A stretch of DNA of 37,208 nucleotides, taken from Bacteroidales bacterium UBA1184. GTDB lineage: Bacteria; Bacteroidota; Bacteroidia; Bacteroidales; ML635J-15. Location of the stretch: assembly GCA_002310235.1 (NCBI GenBank), contig DBYO01000019.1:1-37208 (forward strand). The letters are read 5' to 3'. The notes under the pieces are model-generated. The model worked only from the letters and a program-made list of their open reading frames with translations, had not been told where the DNA came from and searched no databases. Numbering within the stretch: position 1 is the stretch's first letter; every line of letters begins with the position of its first letter. Below are positions 1 to 10,400 of this stretch, in pieces. Made by a program: the position numbers and the translations under genes.

Positions 1-962
1 AGAACCTTGAAGTAGCAAATTTCACCAATATGTTCTTCTGTCGAAGTCTTGAAGATGTAAAGAACAGGCTTTGCGCTAGCATCGCACTTGATTTCGCGGC
101 CTTCGGTATCTTTTACTGGAGCCATCTTATCTGGTGATGGAGCAACGTCGGCGATGAATTCCATAAGTCTCTTTACGCCAAGGTCGGTGCGTGCGTTAAC
201 GCAGAAAATCGGGAAAATACCTCTTGCTGGAAGACCCTTAACAATACCCTTCATCATTTCCTCTTCGGTAAGAGTATCGTTGGTGAAGAAGATGTCCATG
301 AGTTCTTCGTCAGCCTCAGCAGCGATTTCGATGATCTGACTCTTGTATTCCTGAGCCTTTTCTTCGTATTCTGCAGGGATATCCTTAACCTCAACATTGT
401 TGCCATTCATTGTGTACATCTTGTGAGTGATGACATCGATGAAAGAAGTGCAGCCAACGCCCGGGTTAACTGGGAACTGAGCCACTACAGCATTCTGTCC
501 GAAAGCCTCGCGGATAGTTTCGATAGTGTGATCGAAATTAGTCTTTTCGTGGTCGAGCTGGTTGAGAGCGATAATCATTGGCTTACCTGCCTGTTCGAGG
601 TAACGACCGTGGATTTCGGTACCAACTTCAACGCCGTTCTGAGCGTTTACAACCATTACTGCTATATCTGTAGCGAACAAAGAAGAAACTACGCCACCGA
701 TAAAATCGTCCATACCTGGGCAATCGAGGATGTTGAACTTAGTGTTTCCGAGTTCAGCATACATTACGGTTGAATAAAGCGAGTTGCCGTTTTCCTGCTC
801 GATAAGTCTGTAGTCGGAAACGGTGTTCTTGCTGGCGATGTCGCCCTTACGGGTGATTACACCACCAACCTGCAACATACTTTCAGCCAAAGTCGTTTTT
901 CCTGCACCAGAATTACCGACTAGCGATAAGTTTCTAATCTGTTGGGTTTGATAATTTTTCAT
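1..962 (-). CDS. fusA2: Elongation factor G paralogue (EF-G2 type), N-terminal part, runs off the window
   Basis: The first 320 residues of a translational GTPase of the EF-G family, which normally runs to about 700 residues; the rest lies beyond position 1. It starts at ATG 960-962 (MKNYQTQQIRNLSL). The P-loop reads GNSGAGKT (residues 16-23), G3 reads DCPGM (80-84) in place of DTPGH, and G4 reads NQLD (133-136) in place of NKxD. The switch I region has EQENGNSL where canonical EF-G has a RGITI motif. Canonical EF-G needs the G3 histidine for GTP hydrolysis; here it is Met. Bacteroidota carry a second EF-G with this kind of divergent G domain, and the Bacteroides thetaiotaomicron member has been reported to work without GTPase activity. 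I infer this is that paralogue and not the housekeeping fusA. A good promoter lies 52 bp upstream. Confidence 0.88.
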   Translation of the reverse strand, partial: MKNYQTQQIRNLSLVGNSGAGKTTLAESMLQVGGVITRKGDIASKNTVSDYRLIEQENGNSLYSTVMYAELGNTKFNILDCPGMDDFIGGVVSSLFATDIAVMVVNAQNGVEVGTEIHGRYLEQAGKPMIIALNQLDHEKTNFDHTIETIREAFGQNAVVAQFPVNPGVGCTSFIDVITHKMYTMNGNNVEVKDIPAEYEEKAQEYKSQIIEIAAEADEELMDIFFTNDTLTEEEMMKGIVKGLPARGIFPIFCVNARTDLGVKRLMEFIADVAPSPDKMAPVKDTEGREIKCDASAKPVLYIFKTSTEEHIGEICYFKV

Positions 963-1013
963 ACAATTTCTTTACTTTTTATTAATGAATATATTTTCTA
1001 TTTTTTTTGGAGC

Positions 1014-1045
1014 GCAAAGTTAATCATAAATTATTGATAATACAA
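1014..1045 (-). promoter_or_regulatory. Bacteroidota-type promoter for the EF-G paralogue
   Basis: On the minus strand a TTG (-33 element, 1043-1045) is followed after 20 nt by TAACTTTGC (-7 element, 1014-1022). This matches the Bacteroidota primary sigma consensus TTG-N19/20-TAnnTTTG. Transcription should start near 1007, giving a leader of about 45 nt before the start codon at 962. Confidence 0.72.
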
Positions 1046-1140
1046 GGGAATAATTTAAAAAATCAAAGGCTAAAAGACTAGCAAGCAAAAAGCCCCGTAG
1101 TCTTATTGTTTCACCGGCCCTTAGCCCATCTTAGCAAGAC

Positions 1141-1170
1141 AAAAAAAGGCTGAGAAACTCAGCCTTTTTT
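1141..1170 (-). terminator. Rho-independent terminator after the DUF3078 gene
   Basis: An inverted repeat GGCTGAG / CTCAGCC with a 3-nt loop, flanked by seven A on one side and six T on the other. It lies 22 bp past the stop of the DUF3078 gene and is symmetrical enough to work in either direction. Confidence 0.85.
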
Positions 1171-1192
1171 GTATGAGTTTTGTTTTACTAAC

Positions 1193-2173
1193 TTAGAACT
1201 TATACGTAAATCCAAAACCTAGTAATTCCTTGAACTGCAATCTCTTTCCTAATCCTTCGTAAACGCCGTCGCCATCGCGGTCAACAGGAACGTCGATATC
1301 GTCGTCGTATGCGAGAGTTATGCTAAGGTTAGCCGAGAACCAGTTGCTCAACTTGATGGTAAGCAAGTTTTCCCAGTTCATATCGACATTCTGAGCCTTA
1401 ACAATGTAGTTGGAGAATAAGTCGAGTTTCGAATTATAAGTGAACACCTTCCAGAAGTCAATCTTGAACTGAGCCTTGACGTATCCACCGAATTCAGGAC
1501 GGAACTTCTTGCCTGGGGTCAACATCACACCATTATCATCGAATGTCGCGCCTTGAACACCATAAGCACCTGCCGCAGAGAGAGCCGAATCGAGAACGAA
1601 CGTCATCCTGCCCGACAACGGAGCGATGAAGAGAGAGAACGTAACATTCGGATGTTTTTCGAATGTTGGCTTGAAGTCCATACCGAGAGCTATGTTCAAA
1701 TAAGCAGGCGACATCCACGAAGAAATTCTTGTTGAGTCGGTTATCGACTTGTAACCATCGGCGAACTGAGTCTTGAAGCCGACCAATGCCGAGTAGTACC
1801 AGTACTTGAATGCGTAGCGTCCGTACTTCGATGCGAAATCTATTTTATCGTCGGTCTTGTAGAACAAAATCTGAGTTTTCTTTGTTCCCTGACGCATCAT
1901 ACCATAGCCCAAATCCAAAGTGTTATCCCATGTGGTCTTGTCCTTAGAATAGTTTGCGAATGCGTTGAAGAACATATTTCCAGAAATCGACGGTTCACCA
2001 CCACCAGCCCAGTTGCGGAACGACACCTGCGAGAAATTCAACGAAGCGGCACCGCCAAGCTTCCAGTTCTCATTTTTTTTCTTTGCTGACGAATCGGCTG
2101 CCTCCTGGGCAAACACCAATGTACCGCTCAACAATACTGATAAAAATACTAGTAAAAACTTCTTCATAATCAA
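1193..2173 (-). CDS. DUF3078 family exported envelope protein
   Basis: 326 residues. The N-terminus MIMKKFLLVFLSVLLSGTLVFA is a signal peptide with predicted cleavage before Gln23; Met3 is a possible alternative start. The mature N-terminus has a charged stretch (DSSAKKKNENWKLGG) followed by SLNFSQVSFRNWAGGGE, the signature opening of the Bacteroidota family DUF3078. The remainder is rich in alternating aromatic and polar residues (LFYKTDD, YAFKYWYYSALVGFKTQF) and ends in aromatic FTYKF, which suggests an outer-membrane beta-barrel; function is not known for the family. The gene begins 4 bp after the stop of the upstream MscS channel gene, so the two are almost certainly cotranscribed, and a terminator follows. 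The pairing hints at an envelope-stress or osmotic role, but that is inference. Confidence 0.85.
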   Translation of the reverse strand: MIMKKFLLVFLSVLLSGTLVFAQEAADSSAKKKNENWKLGGAASLNFSQVSFRNWAGGGEPSISGNMFFNAFANYSKDKTTWDNTLDLGYGMMRQGTKKTQILFYKTDDKIDFASKYGRYAFKYWYYSALVGFKTQFADGYKSITDSTRISSWMSPAYLNIALGMDFKPTFEKHPNVTFSLFIAPLSGRMTFVLDSALSAAGAYGVQGATFDDNGVMLTPGKKFRPEFGGYVKAQFKIDFWKVFTYNSKLDLFSNYIVKAQNVDMNWENLLTIKLSNWFSANLSITLAYDDDIDVPVDRDGDGVYEGLGKRLQFKELLGFGFTYKF

Positions 2174-2177
2174 TTAT

Positions 2178-3122
2178 TTATTTGTTATTTTCTTTTATAT
2201 GAACATCCATTTGCGGGAACGGGAACGAAATACCTTCCTCGTTAAACTTAGCATATACAGTGTTGTAAAAGTCGAAATACACGCCCCAATAGTCGGGAGA
2301 GTTAACCCATGCCCTTACAACAATGTCAACCGAAGAATCGGACAATGACGTAATAGACACGAAAATCTCAGGATCTTTCAAAACCCTGCTGTCGGCATTA
2401 AGTATGCGCATTATCGACTCCTTGGCCACATTGAAATCGGTTCCATACGACACGCCAACGGTCCAATCTACCCTACGTATAGGCTGCTTCGAGTAATTTG
2501 TAAGCGTATTTGTTGCGAGCGAACCATTGGGTACAATTATAGTCTTGTTGTCAACAGTAGTTATTATGGTATTGAAAATCTGTATTTCCTTAACAACACC
2601 AGCCACGCCATTAGCCTCAATATAGTCATCGACCTTATATGGCTTGAATATCAATATCATGACCCCGCTTGCAAAGTTCGACAAGGTACCCTGCAATGCC
2701 ATACCAACGGCAATACCTGCAGCACCCAACACTGCAATGAACGATGTCATCTGAATGCCGACCATACCCATCACGCTTATGATAATCATTATCTTCAGCG
2801 CAATATTGGCAAGGCTGCAAACAAAGGATATAAGTCCAGGATCAGAGTTCTTGCGAACCATCATCTTGCGCAAGGCCTTAACAATCAGCTTCGATACCCA
2901 GAATCCTATGAAGAGGAAGGCCAAGGCTCCTAAAAGCGATACGCAGAACGACAAACCACTGGTTGTCAGCCAGTCTTTTGCGGAATCGAACCACGAAATA
3001 CTTTGACTTACAATCTCTTGTGGGCTTTTGGGGTCTATAGAAATCAACTTCTCGCCAACTTCCTTTACTGTGTCGGAAATTGTGGTGTCACCTTGTGTCA
3101 GAAATATGTCAGTTTGTATCAT
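2178..3122 (-). CDS. MscS-type small-conductance mechanosensitive ion channel
   Basis: 314 residues. After an amphipathic N-terminal stretch (1-55) there are three predicted membrane helices at about 57-83, 97-121 and 126-160. The third is the Gly/Ala-rich pore helix (LGAAGIAVGMALQGTLSNFA, 132-151), followed by the family beta-domain motif with FKPYKVDDYIE (159-169) and IIVPNGSL (195-202). These channels open under membrane tension and release solutes on hypo-osmotic shock. The length is typical for the small-conductance class. The start at 3122 sits 25 bp downstream of a TACCTTTGC -7 element. It is first in a two-gene unit with the DUF3078 gene (4-bp gap). Confidence 0.93.
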   Translation of the reverse strand: MIQTDIFLTQGDTTISDTVKEVGEKLISIDPKSPQEIVSQSISWFDSAKDWLTTSGLSFCVSLLGALAFLFIGFWVSKLIVKALRKMMVRKNSDPGLISFVCSLANIALKIMIIISVMGMVGIQMTSFIAVLGAAGIAVGMALQGTLSNFASGVMILIFKPYKVDDYIEANGVAGVVKEIQIFNTIITTVDNKTIIVPNGSLATNTLTNYSKQPIRRVDWTVGVSYGTDFNVAKESIMRILNADSRVLKDPEIFVSITSLSDSSVDIVVRAWVNSPDYWGVYFDFYNTVYAKFNEEGISFPFPQMDVHIKENNK

Positions 3123-3146
3123 TGATAAACAATCGAAAAACGCGAT

Positions 3147-3155
3147 GCAAAGGTA
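3147..3155 (-). promoter_or_regulatory. -7 promoter element for the MscS/DUF3078 unit
   Basis: TACCTTTGC on the minus strand fits TAnnTTTGC. No clean TTG sits 19-20 nt upstream; that space is filled by tandem TTTACGA units, so only the -7 box supports the call. Confidence 0.5.
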
Positions 3156-3162
3156 AAACTAA

Positions 3163-3191
3163 TTTACGATTTTACGATTTACGATTTACGA
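3163..3191. repeat. Short tandem repeat TTTACGA, four copies
   Basis: TTTACGA begins at 3163, 3171, 3178 and 3185 (period 7-8 bp) and is followed by a run of T. It lies in the divergent intergenic region between the MscS gene and the aldolase gene, where the -33 region of the MscS promoter would be. Confidence 0.85.
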
Positions 3192-3262
3192 TTTTTTTGC
3201 TAGGCGATTAATTTATGCCAACTAACATTTTTTATTTAGGTCTTTTGTATTACAAATATTCT

Positions 3263-3270
3263 TATCTTTG
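3263..3270 (+). promoter_or_regulatory. Probable -7 element for the aldolase gene
   Basis: TATCTTTG fits TAnnTTTG and lies 48 bp before the aldolase start. A TTTTG is present upstream at 3243-3247, but the 15-nt gap is shorter than the usual 19-20, so the -33 element is uncertain. Confidence 0.5.
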
Positions 3271-3318
3271 TGGAAAATTAAATAACAAAAACACAATTAA
3301 AAAACAATAAAATTTATT

Positions 3319-4320
3319 ATGGTAAGCTATAAGGAATTAGGTCTTGTCAACACCGTTGAGATGTTCAAGAAAGCAGTTGCCGGCGGATATGCAATCCCCG
3401 CATTCAACTTCAACAACATGGAACAGATGCAGGCTATCATTCAGGCTTGTGCAGAAACAAAGTCGCCAGTTATCCTTCAGGTTTCGAGCGGAGCACGTAA
3501 GTACGCCAACCAGACTATCTTGAGATACATGGCTGAAGGCGCTGTACAATATGCAAAGGAACTCGGCTGGGAACACCCGCAGATTTGCCTCCACCTCGAC
3601 CACGGCGATACATTCGAATTGTGCAAGAGCTGTGTCGATATGGGATTCTCATCTGTTATGATTGATGCTTCGTCGTTGCCTTTCGAGGAAAACATCAAGC
3701 TCACAAAGCAGGTTGTTGAATACGCACACAAGTACGATGTTACTGTAGAAGCCGAACTTGGTGTTCTTGCTGGTGTTGAAGATGATGTAGCAGCAGAGGA
3801 ATCTCACTACACCAAGCCAGAAGAAGTAATTGAATTTGCAACACGCAGCGGATGCGACTCGTTGGCAATCTCGATAGGCACATCGCACGGAGCATACAAG
3901 TTCAAACCGGAACAGTGCAAGGTTGATCCAAAGACAGGTCGCTTGGTACCTCCACCACTGGCATTCGACGTACTTCACGAAATTGAAAAGAAACTTCCTG
4001 GATTCCCGATTGTATTGCACGGATCATCGTCGGTTCCACAAGAAGAAGTTGACACCATCAACAAGTATGGCGGTGCTCTTAAGGCAGCAGTTGGTATTCC
4101 AGAGGAACAACTCCGCGAAGCAGCAAAGTCGGCAGTTTGCAAGATCAACATCGACTCCGACAGCCGTCTGGCAATGACAGCAGCAATCCGCAAGGTATTT
4201 GCAGAAAAGCCTGCCGAATTCGACCCAAGAAAGTACTTAGGTCCGGCTCGCGACAGCATGAAGAAACTCTACATGCACAAGATTATCAATGTTCTTGGCA
4301 GTGCTGGCAAAGCTGAATAA
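3319..4320 (+). CDS. fba: Class II fructose-1,6-bisphosphate aldolase
   Basis: 333 residues, a full-length class II (zinc-dependent) aldolase of glycolysis and gluconeogenesis, which cleaves fructose 1,6-bisphosphate to dihydroxyacetone phosphate and glyceraldehyde 3-phosphate in the cytosol. Visible active-site elements: HLDHGD (residues 92-97, with the catalytic Asp94 and metal ligand His95), VEAELG (143-148), GTSHG (187-191, His190) and LHGSS (233-237, His234), then the phosphate-binding INIDSDSRLA segment (277-286). The gene stands alone on the plus strand, diverges from the MscS gene and is closed by a strong hairpin terminator 25 bp after the stop. Confidence 0.97.
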   Translation: MVSYKELGLVNTVEMFKKAVAGGYAIPAFNFNNMEQMQAIIQACAETKSPVILQVSSGARKYANQTILRYMAEGAVQYAKELGWEHPQICLHLDHGDTFELCKSCVDMGFSSVMIDASSLPFEENIKLTKQVVEYAHKYDVTVEAELGVLAGVEDDVAAEESHYTKPEEVIEFATRSGCDSLAISIGTSHGAYKFKPEQCKVDPKTGRLVPPPLAFDVLHEIEKKLPGFPIVLHGSSSVPQEEVDTINKYGGALKAAVGIPEEQLREAAKSAVCKINIDSDSRLAMTAAIRKVFAEKPAEFDPRKYLGPARDSMKKLYMHKIINVLGSAGKAE

Positions 4321-4344
4321 TTAATGTACTGACCAATATCACAA

Positions 4345-4371
4345 GGTTGCCTAATCAGGCAGCCTTTTTTT
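4345..4371 (+). terminator. Rho-independent terminator of the aldolase gene
   Basis: GGTTGCCT / AGGCAGCC stem with a 4-nt loop (one G-T pair), followed by a run of T. Confidence 0.88.
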
Positions 4372-4384
4372 ATGTGCATACCGA

Positions 4385-4420
4385 CAAAAAATAAGGCGAA
4401 CCTTTGGGCAGGTTCGCCTT
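4385..4420 (-). terminator. Rho-independent terminator of the 4184-aa surface-protein gene
   Basis: A perfect 10-bp inverted repeat, AAGGCGAACC at 4393-4402 and GGTTCGCCTT at 4411-4420, with an 8-nt loop. On the minus strand it is followed by ATTTTTTG. It lies 27 bp past the stop codon of the giant gene and faces the aldolase terminator across about 20 bp. Confidence 0.9.
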
Positions 4421-4446
4421 AAAAATGATAGTAGAGTATATTAAAT

Positions 4447-7400
4447 TTAGTAAACAATTGTTACCGTTCCCTTGTACGGCTCATCATCATTGAAGAGGTC
4501 GATTATATAGATGTATGTTCCAGCTGGGACATAGTGCCCTCTGTAGCTACCATCCCATGGTTCTCCGTCGCCGGTTGTCTTGAACATCAGCTGACCCCAA
4601 CGGTTGAACACATATATCTGTGCTTCTGGGAACATGTTGAGATTTGCGATTATCCATTCATCGTTTATACCATCGCCATTAGGAGTAAATACATTCGGGA
4701 TACGCAAGCAGTCAACGTCAACATCAACAAGTGTAACCTTAATAGTTTGCGATCTACATTCGTTAGCATCGATAACGCCAACCGTGTACTGACCTTCTGG
4801 GATATTCATCATGAGCGACGAATCGGACATGTAGTTGTCCCAGTAGTACTGATAAGGTGAAACACCACCGATTACCGATACGTTGATCAAACCAGTACGG
4901 CTGTTCTTACAGAATGGATCTTCGCTTACAGCATCAATCTTTATTTCTTCAGGTTGTTTAACAATTGCCGACTTCTTAGCTTCACAGCCATTGGCATCGG
5001 TAACACGTACATCGTAGTAGCCAGAAGCGATATTAGTAAACATACTTGAAGTAGAAAGTTCGAGAACTCTTTCAACCGAATAACGATAAGGCTCGGTACC
5101 ACCGTTTGCAGACACCTCTATCCTACCGTTTCTATCGCCGAAGCACTTAACATCGGTTGTAGCCACCTCCATAGAAATTGCATCGGGAGCATCAATAGTT
5201 ACATTTCTTGATGTAGAGCAGCCTGCATAATCGGTTATGGTAAGAGAGTATGTTCCTGCGGCCACATTTGTAAGCGACTGACTTGACGAAGCGTTGTTCC
5301 ATGCATAGCTATATGGTGACACGCCTCCAGTAACCATTACATTAACACGACCATCGGCAGTATTGTAACATCTAGGCGATACAGGAGTCAAATCAACAAA
5401 CATTGCAGCTGGAGCCGAAAGAGAAACGCTAGACTGACCCGAGCATCCCCATCCATCGGTAACAGTTACATGATACGAACCTTCGAACATATTGTGCAAT
5501 TCATATACACCCTCTCCTGTATTCCAAGAATACATCAATGGAGCAGCGCCGTTTTCACAAGTTGCAGCGACAACACCGTCGTTGGCGCCGTTACAACTTA
5601 TCTGCTGAACAACCGAAGCACTAACCGACAAAGTTCCAAGCATTCGAATAGAAGCAGTTGCGGTTGACATACAGGTGTGACCATCGGTTACAGTCAATGT
5701 GTAGTTGCCTACCTGGAGGTTGTTCAGAGTAGTTCCTGTTGTAGCATTCGACCACATATAGTTGTATGGAGTAGTACCACCTGTTACAACAGCATCGATA
5801 GATCCTTGCGAAACACCGCAATACAAATCGTGAGTTATGAGTCCAACATTAAGTGGTCGTGGCTCTGTAATACTGCATGACAACACAACAGAACATCCAC
5901 CATTATCGCTAACAGTCACGGTATATGAACCAGCAACCAAGTTATTGGCCGTTGCAAACGACTGACCATCGCTCCATCTATATGTGTAACCAGGATTACC
6001 ACCCGTAGCTGTTACTGTAGCCGAAGTAGTACCACCATTACAATTAATAGTGCCGATATTAGTTATCGAAGGTTCGAATAGAGGTGCTTGGGAAACATTA
6101 ACCGAATTGCTGTTTGTACAACCATTAGCACCTGTTACTGTAACCATATATTGACCTGGAGATGTTATTACAATATTGCGGTTATTTGTTCCATTCGACC
6201 ACATATATGTTGCACCTGTACCACCATTAGCAGTGAGTGATATTGAATTTGTAATACATGTCAACTCGGTAGAACCAGTATTGTTGATTATCTGAGCTGC
6301 TGGTGTATTGAAATCGGTACGTATTTCAACAGAAGCTACAGCTTGGCAATGGTTGCTACCAGTAGTAGTTACAGTATATAGACCCTGATCTGTCTGGGTA
6401 AATGTACGAGAAGCTGTCGTTACGTTATCGTTCCAAACATACGAAATTCCCGTGCCCTGAGCTGTAAGAGTCGTATCAGGAGTTATACAATTCAATGTAA
6501 CAACACTTACCGCTGTATTTAGAGGATCGACAATCGATATTGTAGGTGCAGTGTAATTTGTTGTTATTTGCTGAACTGCAAAACTTGATGTACATCCGTT
6601 GAAGCCAGTAGATGTTACATAGTAAAGACCTGCATTTGTAAATACATTGGTGCTACCAGTAGGATTTGTACCTCCCGACCATGCATATGATATACCGTTT
6701 CCTGTAGCCTCAACAACAATTTGATCAATACCGCAGTTCAACTCGTAGAAGCCTGTTGTACTATAAGCCTGAAGTGTTGGAGGAAGTGTATCTGCGATTA
6801 TTGTCAGTGATTGGGTAGCAGTACAACCGTTACTACCAGTTACGGTTACTATATAAGTACCAGGACGTGTAACATACTGCTCTGGACCACCGCCCCACAA
6901 TGCATTATTCCATGCATAGCGGTAACCACCAGTAGCAACAATATGGACGCTAGTAACATTACAATCAATTTGATCTACACCAGTAAGATTGTTTATTGCT
7001 GCAGCAGGTGGTTCAACGTTTATACCAATTTCCACAGTAGCAGTAGCGCCGCAGTGGTTACTACCTGTTACCGAAACAGTGTAGATTCCAGGAGTAGAGA
7101 CAACTATCGAAGATGTTGTTTCTCCGGTCTCCAACCATTCATAGGATACTCCACCCAATCCATTAAGAGTTAGTGTTGGATGGTCGCAATCGATTGTGTA
7201 AATGTTGTTTGCACTTACAATAGATGGAGTTGGCGCATTGTGATTTTCGGTTATAACAATACTTGCTGTCTGAGGACATCCATTATCTCCATAAGCAGTT
7301 ACAGTATATGTATTAGGAGTAGTAAATGTATTATCGGCAGTTGTAATACCATTCGACCATACGTATGATGTGGCAGTGCCAGTTGCAGTAACATTTACCA

Positions 7401-10400
7401 AAGTATTTGCACAGTTCAATTCACTATAACCGCTCAAGTTGCTTATCGTAACGCGAGGAGGCACAACGCTTTCGGTTATAGAGTATGGTTTCGTATAGGT
7501 ACAACCATTCGAACCTGTAGCTGTTACATAGTAAGTACCAATTTCATTGAAAGTATTATCCGCGGTATTTGGTGTAGCACCACCCGACCACTGATAGCTT
7601 ACGCCGGTACCAGTAGCTATTACTTCAATTACGGTGTCGGTACATGTAAGTACTGTAGTTCCGGTAATATTTTGGAAATCGATACTCGGAGGTGCTGTAC
7701 TTTCGTCAATTGTTATCTGGGCAGTTCCCGTACATCCATTGGATGCCGTAGCAGTTACAACATACAAACCTGTTGTAACCAATGTATTGTCGGCAGTAGT
7801 CTGGGTTGTACCCTGCGACCAATGATAACTATCAACGCTTACTGTTGATGCTGAACCAACAGCCGTAACAAAAATTCGAGCCACGCTACAAGTAAGGACA
7901 TTTGTTCCAGTAATGTTTGTTATACTTACTGTGGGGTTCTCAATATTCTGGTATATATCTATTGATGCATCGCTTATACATCCGTTTGGAGCCTGAGCTG
8001 TCACGGAGTAATGACCAGGTCTAGTGAATGCATTACCAGTACCTGTGGTATTTTCACCACCAGCCGACCATACATATATATCAGCATCGCTATCGTCTTC
8101 CACTGAAACGGATATTGAACGTATATCACAAGTAAGTTCATCAGTACCAGTATTATTCAAGAGTGACACGTTTGGTGTTGAAATATTCTGATTGATAACA
8201 ACTCGTGCAGTATCCTTACAACCATTATCAGCAGTAGCAATCAATTCGTAAACACCTGGAGTTGTTACATCCAAAGACGACCACGACAGAGTACCTGTTC
8301 CCGAAGCTGTGAGTGTTATTAGGTCATTACTACAAGTAAGCACTGTATCGGGAGCAGAAATGCTGACATCTGGCAGAACTACATTCTGGTATATGTCTAT
8401 TGATTCAGTAGCAGTACATCCATTAGGACCTGTTGCCACAACTGAATATGCACCTGGTTGGGTAACACGGTTGGTTGTCCAACTGAAAGTTGTACCAAGA
8501 GTTGTCGATTGTGCTGCCAAATTAATTGAACGCACATCACAAGTAAGAGTATTTGTCACAGCTTGTATCGAAACATTAGGAGCATCGTAGTCAGGATATA
8601 TTGTATATGAAGTTTCGGCCTCACATCCGTTTGTTGCGGTACCCGTTACTCGATAAGTGTCGGGAACTGTAACACCAATACTTGCACTTGTAGATGTGTT
8701 AGCATCGCTCCAAACATAAGATCTAGCTCCGCTTGCAGTAAGTGTTACGTTTAGTACCCTACACGACAATGTATCGCCAGTTGCTATAATTCCCAATGTA
8801 GGAGGAGTTTTATCTTCTTCGATTATTATGCTAGCTCTAGCAGTACATCCATTGGATGCTGTTGCTATTACCTCATAAGTATCGGCATGAGTAACAGTCT
8901 GTGTTTCCCACGATAGAGTACCATTACTATATGCAGTAAGTTCGATAGAAGGATTTGTACAAGTAATAGTCCTTGTTGGAGGATTGTTGATACCGACTGT
9001 TGGAGGCGTTACATTTCTGGTTATTTCTATCGAAGCCTCATTTGGACAACCGTTTGCACCTGTAACGTGTACGGTGTATGTATTAGGAGTAGTAACAGTA
9101 AGAGTTGACCATTCAAGGGTTGCTCCAAGTGTAGATGTTGTTGCATTAAGTATAATTGTCTCATTGTTACTACATGTAAGCACCCTACTAGCAGGCTCTG
9201 TTATTGCAACCTGAGGTATAGCGACATCATCAGTGATTGTAATACTTGTTGTTGTCGAACAAGTATTTGCGTCGGTTACAGTAACTGTGTATGTACCTGT
9301 AGTATTAACCGTATTGGCTGCCACATTAACCTGATTTGACCATGCATAACTTGTACCACCGGTAGCTACAAGTGATATTGATGTCTCTGTACAAGTCAAT
9401 ACGGTAGTACCAGTATTGTTTGTTATACCTGGAGTTGGCAATGGGTTAACCACCAATGTAATAGGATCAGAAGTAACAGTGTAATCTCCACCATTACACG
9501 AACTAGAGGTAAGCCTTACCGTATATTGATAAGAACCAGCTTCTGTAGGTGTTACTGTTACACGGTTGCCGGTACCGGCAAGCAAACCGGAATGTTCATT
9601 AGGAGCTGCTGTCCACACAAGGTCATAAGTAGTACCTGCGTTCGATACTAAAGCCTGCAATACGGTACTGTTTCCAAGACATATTGGCGATGCCGGTGAT
9701 ATGCTTACACCTGGTGTATCACCTATTCTAACCATTACTTCATGGTAAGCAGTACAGCCGTTTTCATCGGTTGCCTCTACATAATAAGGTCTTTGGCTAG
9801 TCAAAACCTCTGTTTCAATAGTTTCGGTTACAGAACCGTCCGACCACGAATATGTGAATTGACCCAATCCATTATCGGCGTGAGCGGTAAGAGTTGTGCT
9901 TGTATTGTCGCAGATAGAAAGCTGACCCGAAATAGTTACAGTAGGTTGAGTCGGGTTGTCGTTGATTATCACAGTATAATCAGTATAGCATGCATCAAGG
10001 TTCGACTCGCTAGCCACTCTTACTGTATATGAATCTGGTTCAAGTCCGTCGAACACAACATCTGCACCTGTTGATGTTTGTGTTGTTCCATTAAGTGTAA
10101 CCACATAAGTACCGCCAGCCGAAGCACCAGTGAAACCGCTCACTGTTATTGTACCGTTGTAAGGTGTTACACACTTTGTATTAGGCGACACGTTAACATT
10201 GGCCTGTGGTATGTCGGAAACGGTAATAGCAGTACTTACTGATGCAGTACAAGAGTTTTCATCCGAAACTGTCAACGAATAAGTAATATCAGCGGTACCA
10301 GAGGTAACAGTTGGATTTACCGTAATATACGAACCTGAAGTTGTTGCCGGCATTCCCGAAGTGATATTAGCAGCTGTTGTCGCGCACGCCCATGAATAAG

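Noticed and set aside
423..773. A 116-codon plus-strand frame at the left end
   Set aside because: It is a shadow of the EF-G paralogue on the minus strand, which has recognisable GTPase motifs.
1074..1104. Inverted repeat AAGACTA...TAGTCTT upstream of the EF-G paralogue promoter
   Set aside because: The loop is 17 nt, the stem only 7 bp, and it has no T tract or link to a gene start; it may be chance.
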